Shown here in pieces: positions 45,808 to 54,743 of a stretch of 64,000 nucleotides of DNA. The notes below the pieces were generated by a model. That model ran no database searches. It saw only the letters and a program-made list of their open reading frames with translations, and had not been told where the DNA came from. The stretch covers positions 992,001 to 1,056,000 of the forward strand of contig NZ_VUKD01000001.1 of the NCBI RefSeq assembly GCF_009193155.1, written 5' to 3'. Position 1 is the first letter of the stretch, and the number at the start of each line of letters is the position of its first letter. Both the position numbers and the translations under genes were made by a program. Origin of the DNA: Georgenia subflava (GTDB lineage: Bacteria > Actinomycetota > Actinomycetes > Actinomycetales > Actinomycetaceae).

Positions 45808-47157
45808 GTGGACGCCTTGGTCATCCTGCTCCTCATCGCTGTCGTCGTGTGGTTGGCGGTTCGCCGGTCGAGGCGGCCCAAGGGCCCCGTCAAGCAGATG
45901 CCGGCCCCACCGCCGGCTCCGGCGTCAGCTCCGGCGTCGGCCCCACGCGCACCGGCCCGTACTCGGCCGCGTGCCGACGGGGCGAGCCCGCGGCAACAGA
46001 CGGGCATGCGGTTCGCCGAGCCGGGGCGGAAGGGACAGCTGTTCAGCTACGCCGGCCCGGGTAACGGCTCCGGCTACGTCCACGACGGCTCTTTCGCTGT
46101 CATCGACGTCGAGACCACTGGCTTCTCACCCGCCAAGGGTGACCGGGTCATCGAGATCGCCATCGCACGCGTCGACCGAACGGGCCGGATCGAGGACGAG
46201 TACGCCACCTTGCTCAACCCTGAGGGGCGCGACACGGGTGCCGTCTTCGTGCACGGCATCAGCAACGAGGCCGTGCGGGACGCCCCACGGTTCTCCGAAG
46301 TGGCCGGTGACGTGCTGGCCCGCCTCGAGGGCACCGTCGTCGTAGCCCACAACGCCGTCTTCGAGGAGCGCTTTCTCGCCGCCGAGCTCGCCCGCGCTGG
46401 GATCACGACGCCGCACCTGCCGGCGCTGTGCTCGCTGTGGCTGGGCCAGCAAACCTTCCAAACCCCTAACCACAAGCTCGGCACCCTCGCCCAGCACGCC
46501 GGCATTCCCCTGGTCGACGCCCACGCCGCCCTCGGCGATGTCAGGGCGACCGCGGCACTGCTGCCGATGATGCTGGAGCGCTACGGTGCACCACTGGCAT
46601 TCGGCTGCACTCCAGCCTCCGGCCTGCGCGGCCACCACCGGGCGGGTGCCGTCAGCCCGGTCACCCGGGCAAGCTCCCTACGCAAGGGCAACGACGGGTG
46701 GATGGCCTCGTTGATGTCCCGCCTGCCCATCAGCGCCGGCGAGGTCGTCGACGCCACCGCAGCGGTATATCTAGACGCTCTGGCGGCGGCACTCGAAGAC
46801 GGCAAGATCGTCGGCGAGGAGGCCAAGGCCCTGGCCCGCATCGCCGGCAACGCTGGCATGGGAGCGCCACAGGTCGCCGCCCTGAACGAGCGCTTCCTCG
46901 AGATGATGCGTGAAGCCGCTCTCGCCGACCAGGTCCTCACCAAGACAGAGCTGCGCGAGCTCACGCGAGCCGCCTCGCTCCTGGGAACGTCGAACTACTT
47001 CGACGACCTCACGCCAACCCCGGTCACCGCCCCCGCATCGGGCGCCGTGGCGACTGCATCCAAACCGGCACCGACCAGTGCGCCAAAGGCCACCAGAAGG
47101 TGCGGGCACTGCCGCACCCCCGGTCACTACCGCTCCACCTGTCCAGAGCTGAACTAG
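45808..47157 (+). CDS. Membrane-anchored DEDDh exonuclease/TerB-like/zinc-knuckle fusion
   Basis: A 449-residue protein with four parts: an N-terminal membrane segment (VILLLIAVVVWLAV); a Pro/Ala linker; a DnaQ-like 3'-5' exonuclease domain (about 94-255; FAVIDVETTGF, VVAHNAVFEERFL and DAHAALGD supply D-E-D-H-D residues); a TerB-like helical region (about 300-400); and a CCHC zinc knuckle (CGHCRTPGHYRSTC) at the C-terminus. This combination is not a standard one I know. GTG 45808 follows AAAAGGA. It reads toward a tRNA-Leu gene on the other strand and may be a recent acquisition. Confidence 0.75.
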   Translation: MDALVILLLIAVVVWLAVRRSRRPKGPVKQMPAPPPAPASAPASAPRAPARTRPRADGASPRQQTGMRFAEPGRKGQLFSYAGPGNGSGYVHDGSFAVIDVETTGFSPAKGDRVIEIAIARVDRTGRIEDEYATLLNPEGRDTGAVFVHGISNEAVRDAPRFSEVAGDVLARLEGTVVVAHNAVFEERFLAAELARAGITTPHLPALCSLWLGQQTFQTPNHKLGTLAQHAGIPLVDAHAALGDVRATAALLPMMLERYGAPLAFGCTPASGLRGHHRAGAVSPVTRASSLRKGNDGWMASLMSRLPISAGEVVDATAAVYLDALAAALEDGKIVGEEAKALARIAGNAGMGAPQVAALNERFLEMMREAALADQVLTKTELRELTRAASLLGTSNYFDDLTPTPVTAPASGAVATASKPAPTSAPKATRRCGHCRTPGHYRSTCPELN

Positions 47158-47258
47158 CGCGAGAGCCGGCGAAGTTCCTTCGTCCCCGGACTTACGGGCT
47201 GAGCACTTGCTGGCGTCATCTCGACGAGGCCTAGCCACATCGCTCAGCACATAGACAG

Positions 47259-47305
47259 AAAACGGCCCCTGTCCTGGAACCTAAAGTCCCAGGTCAGGGG
47301 CCGTC
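47259..47305 (-). terminator. Intrinsic terminator after tRNA-Leu
   Basis: On the minus strand, GACGGCCCCTGACCTGGGAC and GTTCCAGGACAGGGGCCGT pair into a long stem, followed by TTTT. It lies just downstream of the tRNA. Confidence 0.85.
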
Positions 47306-47314
47306 TTCGTGCGG

Positions 47315-47398
47315 TGCGCGAGGGGGGAGTTGAACCCCCACGCCCTTTCGGGCACACGGACCTGAACCGTGCGCGTCTGCCTATTCCGCCACTCGCGC
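47315..47398 (-). tRNA. tRNA-Leu(CAG)
   Basis: An 84-base tRNA with acceptor GCGCGAG/CTCGCGC, anticodon loop TTCAGGT (anticodon CAG), a long variable arm (typical of leucine) and T-loop GGTTCAACTCC. CCA is not fully encoded (ACC then G). A terminator follows. In other actinobacteria a tRNA-Leu also lies beside the fhaA gene. Confidence 0.95.
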
Positions 47399-47901
47399 GC
47401 TGTGAACAGCGAGAGAAACGTTAGCACGCAGCAGGTTCACCACCGAACCACCGGGTCGCAGCGCACACGTGATCCTCGACACCGCAGCCGGTGCGTCCCG
47501 TCGAGCGACACGCCGCACACACGTGCCCGACCCGCGGACGCCACGCGCCGAGAAGTTGCCGTCGAGCTGGACCTTCCGGACCGCGCCGAGCGCTGGGATC
47601 CCACCGCCACGCACCGCTCGGTGGCGGGCGGCGCCGAGCGGACGTCCCGAGCCGTCCACGGCGCCCGGACCAGCCTCGATGCTTATTCCGACCGGCGCGG
47701 GAGTCGCTCAGATGCCGCTATTTCAGCACTGCCTCGTTACGATCGTGATGCCGGACCTGTGCACCGGCACCGGGCACCAGTCCGGGAACAGCGCCGGGCA
47801 CGACCCCGGGGCACGAGACATCCGGGCCACGTCCCGGGCAGGAGCCGGCGACAGCCGGACACGAACCGGGCCGCGAGCCGTGCCGGGGAAGGAGGTGCAC
47901 G
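47399..47901. promoter_or_regulatory. Long leader region upstream of the FHA/kinase operon
   Basis: About 500 bases without a convincing gene. A TACGAT element (47738-47743) could be a -10 for the fhaA operon, but its -35 is unclear. A degenerate series of CCGGGCAC-like units runs from about 47766 to 47880, then AAGGAGGTG precedes fhaA. On the minus strand, TAACGT near 47423 could be the tRNA-Leu -10. Confidence 0.35.
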
Positions 47902-48621
47902 ATGGGTGTCCTCGACCGCTTCGAGAAGGGTGTCGAGCACGTCGTCAGCGCCGCGTTCGCCAAGGCGTTCCGCAGCGACGTCAAGCCCGTGGAGATCGCC
48001 TCCGCCGTCCGTCGCGAGATGGACGACCGGGCCGCCGCCGTCTCCCGCGGCCGCACGGTGGTGCCCAACGAGTTCGTCGTCGAGCTCTCCTCGAGCGACC
48101 TGAACCAGGTCGAGCAGTGGGGCGCCGACGCCCTGGCCGACGAGATGATCGGCGCAGCCACCGAGCACGCCTCCTCGCAGCGCTACTCGTTCGTCGGCCC
48201 GGTCGACGTCAGCTTCACCGAGGACGAGTCACTCACCACCGGCCGCTTCCAGGTCCGCTCGGCCACCCGCCGCGGTGCCGTCGCGCCGGCCACCTCCTCG
48301 GTCGCCTCCTCGCGCCACCCCATCGTCGACATCGACGGCCAGCGCTACCTCCTCACCGGCCCGGTCACCGTGATCGGCCGGGGCAGCGAGGCCGACATCA
48401 TCGTCGACGACTCCGGCGTCTCGCGCCGCCACCTCGAGATCCGGGTGACGCCCGGCGGCGTGATCGCCACCGACCTCGGCTCGACCAACGGCACCTTCGT
48501 GGAGGGACACCGGATCGACGCCGCCACCCTCGTGGACGGCAACACCATCACCCTGGGGCGCACCCGCATCATGTTCTGGACCGGCGCGGACGAGGGCGAC
48601 GACCTCGACGACGGCAGGTGA
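47902..48621 (+). CDS. fhaA: FhaA-like DUF3662/FHA-domain protein
   Basis: A 239-residue protein. The N-terminal DUF3662 domain (about 1-115; GVLDRFEKGVEHVVSAAFAKAFRSDVKPVEIASAVRREMD) is followed by a linker and a C-terminal FHA domain (145-230; IGRGSEADIIVDDSGVSRRHLEI, STNGTFV). FHA reads phosphothreonine made by PknA/PknB. In mycobacteria FhaA binds MviN and limits peptidoglycan synthesis. Start has a strong AAGGAGGTG ribosome site; first gene of the operon. Confidence 0.95.
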   Translation: MGVLDRFEKGVEHVVSAAFAKAFRSDVKPVEIASAVRREMDDRAAAVSRGRTVVPNEFVVELSSSDLNQVEQWGADALADEMIGAATEHASSQRYSFVGPVDVSFTEDESLTTGRFQVRSATRRGAVAPATSSVASSRHPIVDIDGQRYLLTGPVTVIGRGSEADIIVDDSGVSRRHLEIRVTPGGVIATDLGSTNGTFVEGHRIDAATLVDGNTITLGRTRIMFWTGADEGDDLDDGR

Positions 48622-48628
48622 GCCGTCG

Positions 48629-49108
48629 GTGAGTGAGCTGGTCGTCACCCTCCTGCGCGTCGGATTCCTCGTTCTTCTGTGGCTCTTCGTGCTGGCGGCG
48701 CTCAACGTCCTGCGCAAGGACGTCTTCGGCACCCGCGTCACCCCGCGCGGCCCCGGCCGCAAACGGCCCCGCACCGAGGCGACGGCGGACCGTGGCGGCC
48801 GCCAGGCGTCGCGTTCCGCTGCCACCCGCCTCGTCGTCACCCAGGGACCGCTGACGGGCACGACCATCCCGCTGGGGCCGTCGACGATCCTCGTGGGCCG
48901 CTCGCCCGGCTGCTCCCTCGTGCTCGACGACGACTACTCCTCGAACCGGCACGCCCGCTTCTTCCCCAAGGACGGCACCTGGTGGATCGAGGACCTCGGC
49001 TCGACCAACGGCACGGTGGTGGCCGGCGAGCGCATCTCCCAGCCGGTCCAGGTGCTCCCGGGCACCCCGGTGCGCATCGGCCAGACCCTGATCGAGCTGC
49101 GCCGGTGA
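48629..49108 (+). CDS. fhaB: FHA-domain membrane protein (FhaB/FipA-like)
   Basis: A 159-residue protein: one N-terminal membrane helix (VTLLRVGFLVLLWLFVLAALNVL), a basic linker, then an FHA domain (about 70-155; LVGRSPGCSLVLDDDYSSNRHARFF, STNGTVVAG). In mycobacteria the orthologue (FipA) takes part in division with FtsZ/FtsQ. GTG 48629 is eight bases after the fhaA stop, so the genes are probably co-translated. Confidence 0.93.
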   Translation: MSELVVTLLRVGFLVLLWLFVLAALNVLRKDVFGTRVTPRGPGRKRPRTEATADRGGRQASRSAATRLVVTQGPLTGTTIPLGPSTILVGRSPGCSLVLDDDYSSNRHARFFPKDGTWWIEDLGSTNGTVVAGERISQPVQVLPGTPVRIGQTLIELRR

Positions 49109-49121
49109 ACGGGGCGCACCG

Positions 49122-50420
49122 ATGAGCATCCAGCTCCGCTTCGCGGCCCGCTCCGACGTGGGCCTGGTCCGGGCGTCCAACCAGGACTCTGGGTACGCCG
49201 GGCCCCATCTCCTCGTGCTCGCCGACGGCATGGGCGGGCCCGCCGGCGGGGACATCGCGTCGTCCGTGGCCGTGGCGCACCTGGCCGTGCTCGACGACGC
49301 CCACGGCGCCGACGACCTCCTGGACCTGCTGCGCTCCGCCGTCGACGCCGCGCACGCCGAGCTGATGGAACGCTCCGAGGCCGACCCGGACCTCACCGGG
49401 CTGGGCACCACCTGCATCGCGATCCTGCGGTCGGGCAACAAGCTCGCCATGGTCCACATCGGCGACTCCCGGGCGTACCTCCTGCGCGACGGCGAGCTCA
49501 CCCAGGTCACCACCGACCACACCTTCGTGCAGTACCTCGTCTCCACCGGGCGCCTCACCGCCGAGCAGGCGGAGCGCCACCCGCAGCGCAACGTGATCCT
49601 GCGGGCCCTGGGCGACAACGACAGCGAGGTCCAGCTCGACGAGTCGCTCCGCGAGGCGGTCCCGGGCGACCGCTGGCTCCTCGCCTCCGACGGCCTGTTC
49701 GGCGTCGTCTCCGCCGAGACGATCACCGAGACCCTCACCGAGGTGGACGACCCGGGTGCCTGCGCGGAGGACCTCATCACCCTGGCCCTGCGCGCCGGGG
49801 GTCCGGACAACGTCACCTGCGTGATCGCCGACGTCCTCGACGACACCCTCATCTCCGCAACCCCCTCCACCTCCCCGCAGGTGGTCGGGGCGGCTGCCAC
49901 CGACAGGCTGCGGACCACTCGTGGCGGCAACGGCTCGGCCGCGCGCGCGGCTGCCCTGATGAGCGCCACCCGGACGTCCTCGCCGGACCCGGCGATCGAG
50001 GACGACGACCCCGCGCCCTCGCCCGCACGTCGCTGGGTGGGCCGGCTCGTCGCGACCCTGCTCATCCTGGGGACCGTGCTCGGCCTCGGCTACGCGGGCT
50101 ACTCCTGGACCCAGACCCAGTACTTTGTCTCGCCGTACGGCGACTATGTCGCGGTCTACCGGGGCATCCCGCAGGAGGTCGGCCCGATCCGCCTCGCCAG
50201 CCTGCACGAGCGCACCGACCTGCGGGTGGACAGCCTCACGCCGGTGGCCCAGGACCGCCTCGAGAGCCCGATCACCCGCGGGTCGCTCGCGGCCGCCGAG
50301 GACGTCGTCGACACCCTGCGCGACTCCGTCGACGAGAGCGCCGGGCGCGACGACGAGGCGACGGCGGAGCCGACCCCGGAGGCCACCACCGCGGCCCCGT
50401 CCCCGACGGAGACCGGCTGA
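49122..50420 (+). CDS. pstP: PP2C-family Ser/Thr protein phosphatase
   Basis: A 432-residue phosphatase. The PP2C catalytic domain (1-235) has SNQDSGYAGPHLLVLADGMGG, MVHIGDSRAYLLRDGEL, RALGDN and GPDNVTCVIADV, holding the metal-binding Asp residues. A membrane helix (about 305-327) and an extracytoplasmic tail of Pro/Thr-rich sequence follow. It reverses PknA/PknB phosphorylation. Its stop overlaps the rodA ATG (TGATG). Confidence 0.96.
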   Translation: MSIQLRFAARSDVGLVRASNQDSGYAGPHLLVLADGMGGPAGGDIASSVAVAHLAVLDDAHGADDLLDLLRSAVDAAHAELMERSEADPDLTGLGTTCIAILRSGNKLAMVHIGDSRAYLLRDGELTQVTTDHTFVQYLVSTGRLTAEQAERHPQRNVILRALGDNDSEVQLDESLREAVPGDRWLLASDGLFGVVSAETITETLTEVDDPGACAEDLITLALRAGGPDNVTCVIADVLDDTLISATPSTSPQVVGAAATDRLRTTRGGNGSAARAAALMSATRTSSPDPAIEDDDPAPSPARRWVGRLVATLLILGTVLGLGYAGYSWTQTQYFVSPYGDYVAVYRGIPQEVGPIRLASLHERTDLRVDSLTPVAQDRLESPITRGSLAAAEDVVDTLRDSVDESAGRDDEATAEPTPEATTAAPSPTETG

Positions 50421-51880
50421 TGGCCATCGTCAGCGAGCAGCGCGCCAGCACCGGGCGCCTCGCCGAGCTGGGGCTGCTCGCCCTGGCGCTGGTGATCGTG
50501 CTGGCCGCCTACGCCCAGGTGGCCCTGGCGACCACCGGCTCCCTGCCGGCGAACCTGGCCACCCGCGGCGGCGGCCTGGCGGGCCTAGCGCTGATCGCGC
50601 ACCTGCTCGTGCGCTGGCGTGCGCCCTATGCCGACCCCGTCCTGCTGCCGATCGTCGTCGCCCTCAACGGCATCGGCCTGACGATGATCTACCGCATCGA
50701 CCAGGCTCTCGTCGCCCGTGGGAGCACCGCCGCGAACGCGGACCGGCAGCTGCTGTGGACGCTGGTCGGCGTCGTCGCGGCCGTGGCGGTGCTGTGGTTC
50801 CTGCGCGACCACCGCGTGCTGCGGCGCTACACCTACACCGCCATGGTCGCCGGCCTCGTGCTGCTCGTGCTGCCCCTGGTCCCCGGCCTGGGCGTCAGCA
50901 TCAACGGCGCACGCATCTGGATCAACCTGCTCGGCATGTCCTTCCAGCCGGCCGAGCTCGGCAAGATCGTGCTCGGCGTGTTCTTCGCCGGATACCTCGT
51001 CACGAACCGGGACACCCTCGCCCTCGCGGGACCGAAGTTCCTCGGCCTGCAGCTGCCCCGCCCGCGCGACCTCGGCCCGATCCTCCTGGCCTGGGGCGTC
51101 TCGCTCGCCGTCCTGGTGCTCGAGCGGGACCTCGGCACGTCGCTGCTGTTCTTCGGGCTCTTCGTCGCCATGCTGTACGTGGCGACCGAGCGGCTGAGCT
51201 GGGTGCTCATCGGCCTGCTCCTCTTCGCCGGCGGCGCGGTCGCCGCCGGGGCGCTCTTCCCGCACGTCGGCGCCCGGTTCGACGTCTGGCTCCACGCGCT
51301 GGAGCCGGAGATCTACAACCGCAACCCGGGCGGCTCCGGCCAGGTGGTCCAGGGCCTGTTCGGCATGGCGTCCGGCGGGCTCATGGGCACGGGCTGGGGC
51401 GAGGGCCACCCCGAGCTCGTCCCCTTCGCCAACTCCGACTTCATCATCGCCTCGCTCGGCGAGGAGCTCGGGCTGACCGGCCTGCTGGCGATCCTCGTGC
51501 TGTACCTGATGCTGGCGCAGCGCGGCATGCGCGCCGCGATCGGCGTGCGGGACGGCTTCGGCAAGCTGCTCGCGTCCGGGCTCGCCTTCACCCTCGCGCT
51601 GCAGGTCTTCGTGGTCGTCGGCGGGGTCACCCGCCTCATCCCGCTCACCGGCCTGACGACGCCGTTCCTCGCCCTCGGCGGCTCGTCCCTGGTCTCGAAC
51701 TGGATCATCTTGGCGCTCCTGCTGCGCATCTCCGACGCCGCACGCCGCCCGGCCCCGCCCGCCCCGCTGCCCGCCCCCGAGGAGCGCGGTCCCCGCGCGG
51801 CCACGGAGCGTCCCGAGAGCCCCGACGACGAGCGGGGCCCCGACGCCGACGGGCAGGCGACCGAGGTGGTGCGGCTGTGA
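50420..51880 (+). CDS. rodA: RodA/FtsW-family peptidoglycan glycosyltransferase
   Basis: A 486-residue SEDS-family protein with about ten to twelve membrane helices. Conserved elements are WINLLGMSFQPAELGKIVLGVFFAGYL, GWGEGHPELVPFANSDFIIASLGEELG and TPFLALGGSSLVSNW (split over a loop). It polymerises glycan from lipid II together with PbpA. A charged Pro/Glu-rich tail extends the C-terminus. It overlaps pstP by one base and pbpA by four. Confidence 0.96.
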   Translation: MAIVSEQRASTGRLAELGLLALALVIVLAAYAQVALATTGSLPANLATRGGGLAGLALIAHLLVRWRAPYADPVLLPIVVALNGIGLTMIYRIDQALVARGSTAANADRQLLWTLVGVVAAVAVLWFLRDHRVLRRYTYTAMVAGLVLLVLPLVPGLGVSINGARIWINLLGMSFQPAELGKIVLGVFFAGYLVTNRDTLALAGPKFLGLQLPRPRDLGPILLAWGVSLAVLVLERDLGTSLLFFGLFVAMLYVATERLSWVLIGLLLFAGGAVAAGALFPHVGARFDVWLHALEPEIYNRNPGGSGQVVQGLFGMASGGLMGTGWGEGHPELVPFANSDFIIASLGEELGLTGLLAILVLYLMLAQRGMRAAIGVRDGFGKLLASGLAFTLALQVFVVVGGVTRLIPLTGLTTPFLALGGSSLVSNWIILALLLRISDAARRPAPPAPLPAPEERGPRAATERPESPDDERGPDADGQATEVVRL

Positions 51881-53316
51881 ACACCCAGATCCGCCGTCTG
51901 GCCACCGTGATGGCGCTGATGTTCCTCGCCCTGATGATCTCGGCGACCTCGGTGCAGTTCTTCCAGGCCGGCGCCCTCAACAACGACGGGCGCAACGTCC
52001 GCGTCATCTACCGCGAGTACGGGCGCGACCGCGGGCCGATCGTGGTGGCCGGCGAGTCGATCGCGTCCTCGGCCCCGGTCGACGACGTCTACGGCTACCA
52101 GCGCTCGTACACGCCCGGGCCCCTCTACGCGCACGTCACCGGCTACTTCTCGACGGCGTTCAACTCCCTCACCGGGCTGGAGAAGACCGAGAACGACGTG
52201 CTCAACGGCACGTCCAGCTCCCTGCTGCTGCAGCGCATCCAGAACCTGATCACCGGCCAGCAGCCGCAGGGCGGCGCCGTCGACCTCACCCTCGACCCGG
52301 CCGCGCAGCAGGCCGCCACGGACGCCCTCGCCGGCCGGCGCGGCGCCGTCGTCGCCCTCGAGCCGGACACCGGCGCCGTCCTGGCGATGGTCTCGAGCCC
52401 CAGCTTCGACCCGAACGCCCTCGCCACCCACTCGCGCGCCGACGCCCAGGCGGCCTGGGACGCCCTGACCGCTGACGAGGACGAGCCCCTGGTCAACCGG
52501 GCGATCGCGGGCGACCAGTACGCCCCGGGCTCGGCCTTCAAGGTCGTCACGGCGGCCGCCGCGCTGGAGACGGGCGACTACACCGCCGAGACGATGGTGC
52601 CCGGCCCGACCGAGCTGTCGCTGCCGCAGACGGACCACGTCATCCACAACCCCGGCGAGCGCGCGTGCGGCGACGGCTCCGGAGAGGTCACGCTGCAGGC
52701 GGCCCTGCGCCAGTCCTGCAACACCACGTTCGCCCAGCTCGCCATGGACATGGGCGCGGACGCCCTGCGCGACCAGGCGCAGGCGTTCGGCTTCGGCGAG
52801 CCCCTCGAGGTCCCGCTGACCGTCACCCCGTCGCGGTTCCCGGCAGACCCCACGCCGCCCGAGGTCGCGATGAGCGGCATCGGCCAGTCCAGCGTGGCGG
52901 CCACGCCCATGCAGATGGCGATGATCGCCGCGGCGATCGCCAACGACGGGACGCAGATGAAGCCGTACCTCGTGGCGCGGGAGCTCAGCCCCGACCTCGA
53001 GGTGGTGAGCACGACCGAGCCGACCGAGCTGCGCGAGTCGGTCTCCGAGGGCACTGCCGACCAGCTCACCCAGATGATGCTCGACGTCGTGAACAACGGC
53101 ACCGGCACCCCCGCACAGATCCCGGGCGTCCAGGTCGCCGGGAAGACGGGGTCGGCGGAGATCTCCGCAGGCGTGGCGCCCCACGCCTGGTTCATCGGCT
53201 TCGCGCCCGCGCAGGACCCGGAGGTCGCGGTCGCCGTCGTCATCGAGAACGGCGGCGACGGCGGGGCCAACGCCGGTCCGGTGGCCAAGGCAGTGATGGA
53301 GGCGGTCCTGCGGTGA
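51877..53316 (+). CDS. pbpA: Penicillin-binding transpeptidase (class B, PbpA)
   Basis: A 479-residue bitopic protein. An N-terminal membrane segment (LATVMALMFLALMISATSVQ) leads to a periplasmic dimer domain and a transpeptidase domain. Active-site motifs are SAFK (SxxK), SCNTT (SxN) and KTGSAE (KTG). It cross-links glycan at the division site with RodA. GTG 51877 overlaps the rodA stop (GTGA), so the two subunits are made in a coupled way. Confidence 0.96.
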   Translation: MNTQIRRLATVMALMFLALMISATSVQFFQAGALNNDGRNVRVIYREYGRDRGPIVVAGESIASSAPVDDVYGYQRSYTPGPLYAHVTGYFSTAFNSLTGLEKTENDVLNGTSSSLLLQRIQNLITGQQPQGGAVDLTLDPAAQQAATDALAGRRGAVVALEPDTGAVLAMVSSPSFDPNALATHSRADAQAAWDALTADEDEPLVNRAIAGDQYAPGSAFKVVTAAAALETGDYTAETMVPGPTELSLPQTDHVIHNPGERACGDGSGEVTLQAALRQSCNTTFAQLAMDMGADALRDQAQAFGFGEPLEVPLTVTPSRFPADPTPPEVAMSGIGQSSVAATPMQMAMIAAAIANDGTQMKPYLVARELSPDLEVVSTTEPTELRESVSEGTADQLTQMMLDVVNNGTGTPAQIPGVQVAGKTGSAEISAGVAPHAWFIGFAPAQDPEVAVAVVIENGGDGGANAGPVAKAVMEAVLR

Positions 53317-53333
53317 TCATCTCCGGAGCCACC

Positions 53334-54743
53334 ATGCGCCCGCGCGCCGGGCTGCTCCTCGGCGGCCGGTACGAGCTGACGGAGCGGATCGCCGTCGGCG
53401 GCATGGGCGAGGTCTGGCGGGCCACCGACCGTCGCCTGGGCCGCACCGTGGCCGCGAAGGTGCTGCGGACCGAGCTGGTGGGGGACGAGCAGTTCCTCGC
53501 CCGGCTGCGCACCGAGGCCCGCAACTCGGCGGGGCTGCGACACATCAACGTCGCGATGCTGCTCGACCACGGTGAGCAGGAGGGCTCCGGCTACCTCGTC
53601 ATGGAGCTGGTGGAGGGCGAGACCCTCGCCGACCGGCTCGAGCGCCGTGGCACGATCCCCGCCGTCGAGCTGGTGCCGGTGCTGGTCCAGGCCTGCCGGG
53701 GGCTGCACGCCGCGCACACGGCCGGCGTCGTCCACCGCGACGTCAAGCCGACCAACCTGATCATCACCGACGACGGCACGGTCAAGATCACCGACTTCGG
53801 GATCTCGCTCGGCATCAACCAGGCGCCGATGACGTCCGCCGGCATGGTCATGGGCACCGCCCAGTACCTGCCGCCCGAGCAGGCGATGGGGCGTGCGGCG
53901 ACCCCCGCGGGCGACGTGTACGCCCTCGGCGTGCTGGCCTACGAGTGCCTGGTCGGCCGGCGCCCCTTCACCGGTGCCACCCAGGTCGACATCGCGTTCG
54001 CCCACGTCAACCAGCCGCTGCCGCCGCTGCCCGGCTCGGTGCCCGCCGACGTCCGCGCCGCCGTCGAGCGCATGCTCGCGAAGGACCCCCGCAGCCGGCC
54101 GGTGAGCGCGCTAGCGTGCGCGCGTGAGCTCGAGGCCACCGGGTCGGCCACGGCGACGGGCTCCCGCGCCGCGCCGCCACGACCGGCGGCCGACCACGAG
54201 CCGCCCCCGTCACCGGTCTCGCCGGCCCGGCCGGTCTCGGGCTTCACCCCGGTCGCCGAGCCGGGCCCGCCCCCCACGCCGCGGCGCCACGAGGTGGCGG
54301 TCGCACGGGACCAGTCCCCGCCGTCGCCCGCGCGCAGGTCCTCACCGGAACCGTCCCGGCGGTCCGTGCCGGCAGCGACCCGACGGCGGTCCGGTGCTCA
54401 CCGTGCCGGACCCGACGACGCACCCCTGGGTCCGCCGACGACGGCGACCTCGGCCCCGCTCACCCGACGGGAGGCGGCCCGGGACCCCGACGCGGACCGC
54501 GGGCGCACCGACGCCGGGCCGGGGCCGCGACCGGCCACCGCGGGCGGGCACGACCGCTGGTCGCTGCCCACCTGGGCCGAGCTGGCCGCGGACCGGGTCT
54601 GGCTGGCGGCCATGGCGGTCGTCCTGGTGGTCCTCGTGATTCTGGTCGTCGCCGCCCTCGGTAGTCTGAGTGGCGCCGACGGCTCCGCTGCCGGCCGGGT
54701 ACCGGCGGTTCCCTATCCCTCGAACACAGTGAAGGACATCTAG
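53334..54743 (+). CDS. pknA: Ser/Thr protein kinase PknA
   Basis: A 469-residue receptor-like kinase. The kinase domain (about 15-275) has GGMGEVWRATD, AAKVLR (ATP Lys), HRDVKPTNLI (catalytic Asp), TDFG and the APE-like PPEQAMG. A long Pro/Ser/Arg-rich linker and one membrane helix (AAMAVVLVVLVILVVAALG) follow, with a short exterior tail. It phosphorylates division proteins. ATG 53334 has CCGGAG upstream; GTG 53313, overlapping the pbpA stop, would add seven residues and is a real alternative. Confidence 0.94.
   Translation: MRPRAGLLLGGRYELTERIAVGGMGEVWRATDRRLGRTVAAKVLRTELVGDEQFLARLRTEARNSAGLRHINVAMLLDHGEQEGSGYLVMELVEGETLADRLERRGTIPAVELVPVLVQACRGLHAAHTAGVVHRDVKPTNLIITDDGTVKITDFGISLGINQAPMTSAGMVMGTAQYLPPEQAMGRAATPAGDVYALGVLAYECLVGRRPFTGATQVDIAFAHVNQPLPPLPGSVPADVRAAVERMLAKDPRSRPVSALACARELEATGSATATGSRAAPPRPAADHEPPPSPVSPARPVSGFTPVAEPGPPPTPRRHEVAVARDQSPPSPARRSSPEPSRRSVPAATRRRSGAHRAGPDDAPLGPPTTATSAPLTRREAARDPDADRGRTDAGPGPRPATAGGHDRWSLPTWAELAADRVWLAAMAVVLVVLVILVVAALGSLSGADGSAAGRVPAVPYPSNTVKDI

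Noticed and set aside
47315-47398. tRNA-Leu considered as an integration site
   Set aside because: No integrase or direct repeat of the tRNA 3' end could be seen within the window.
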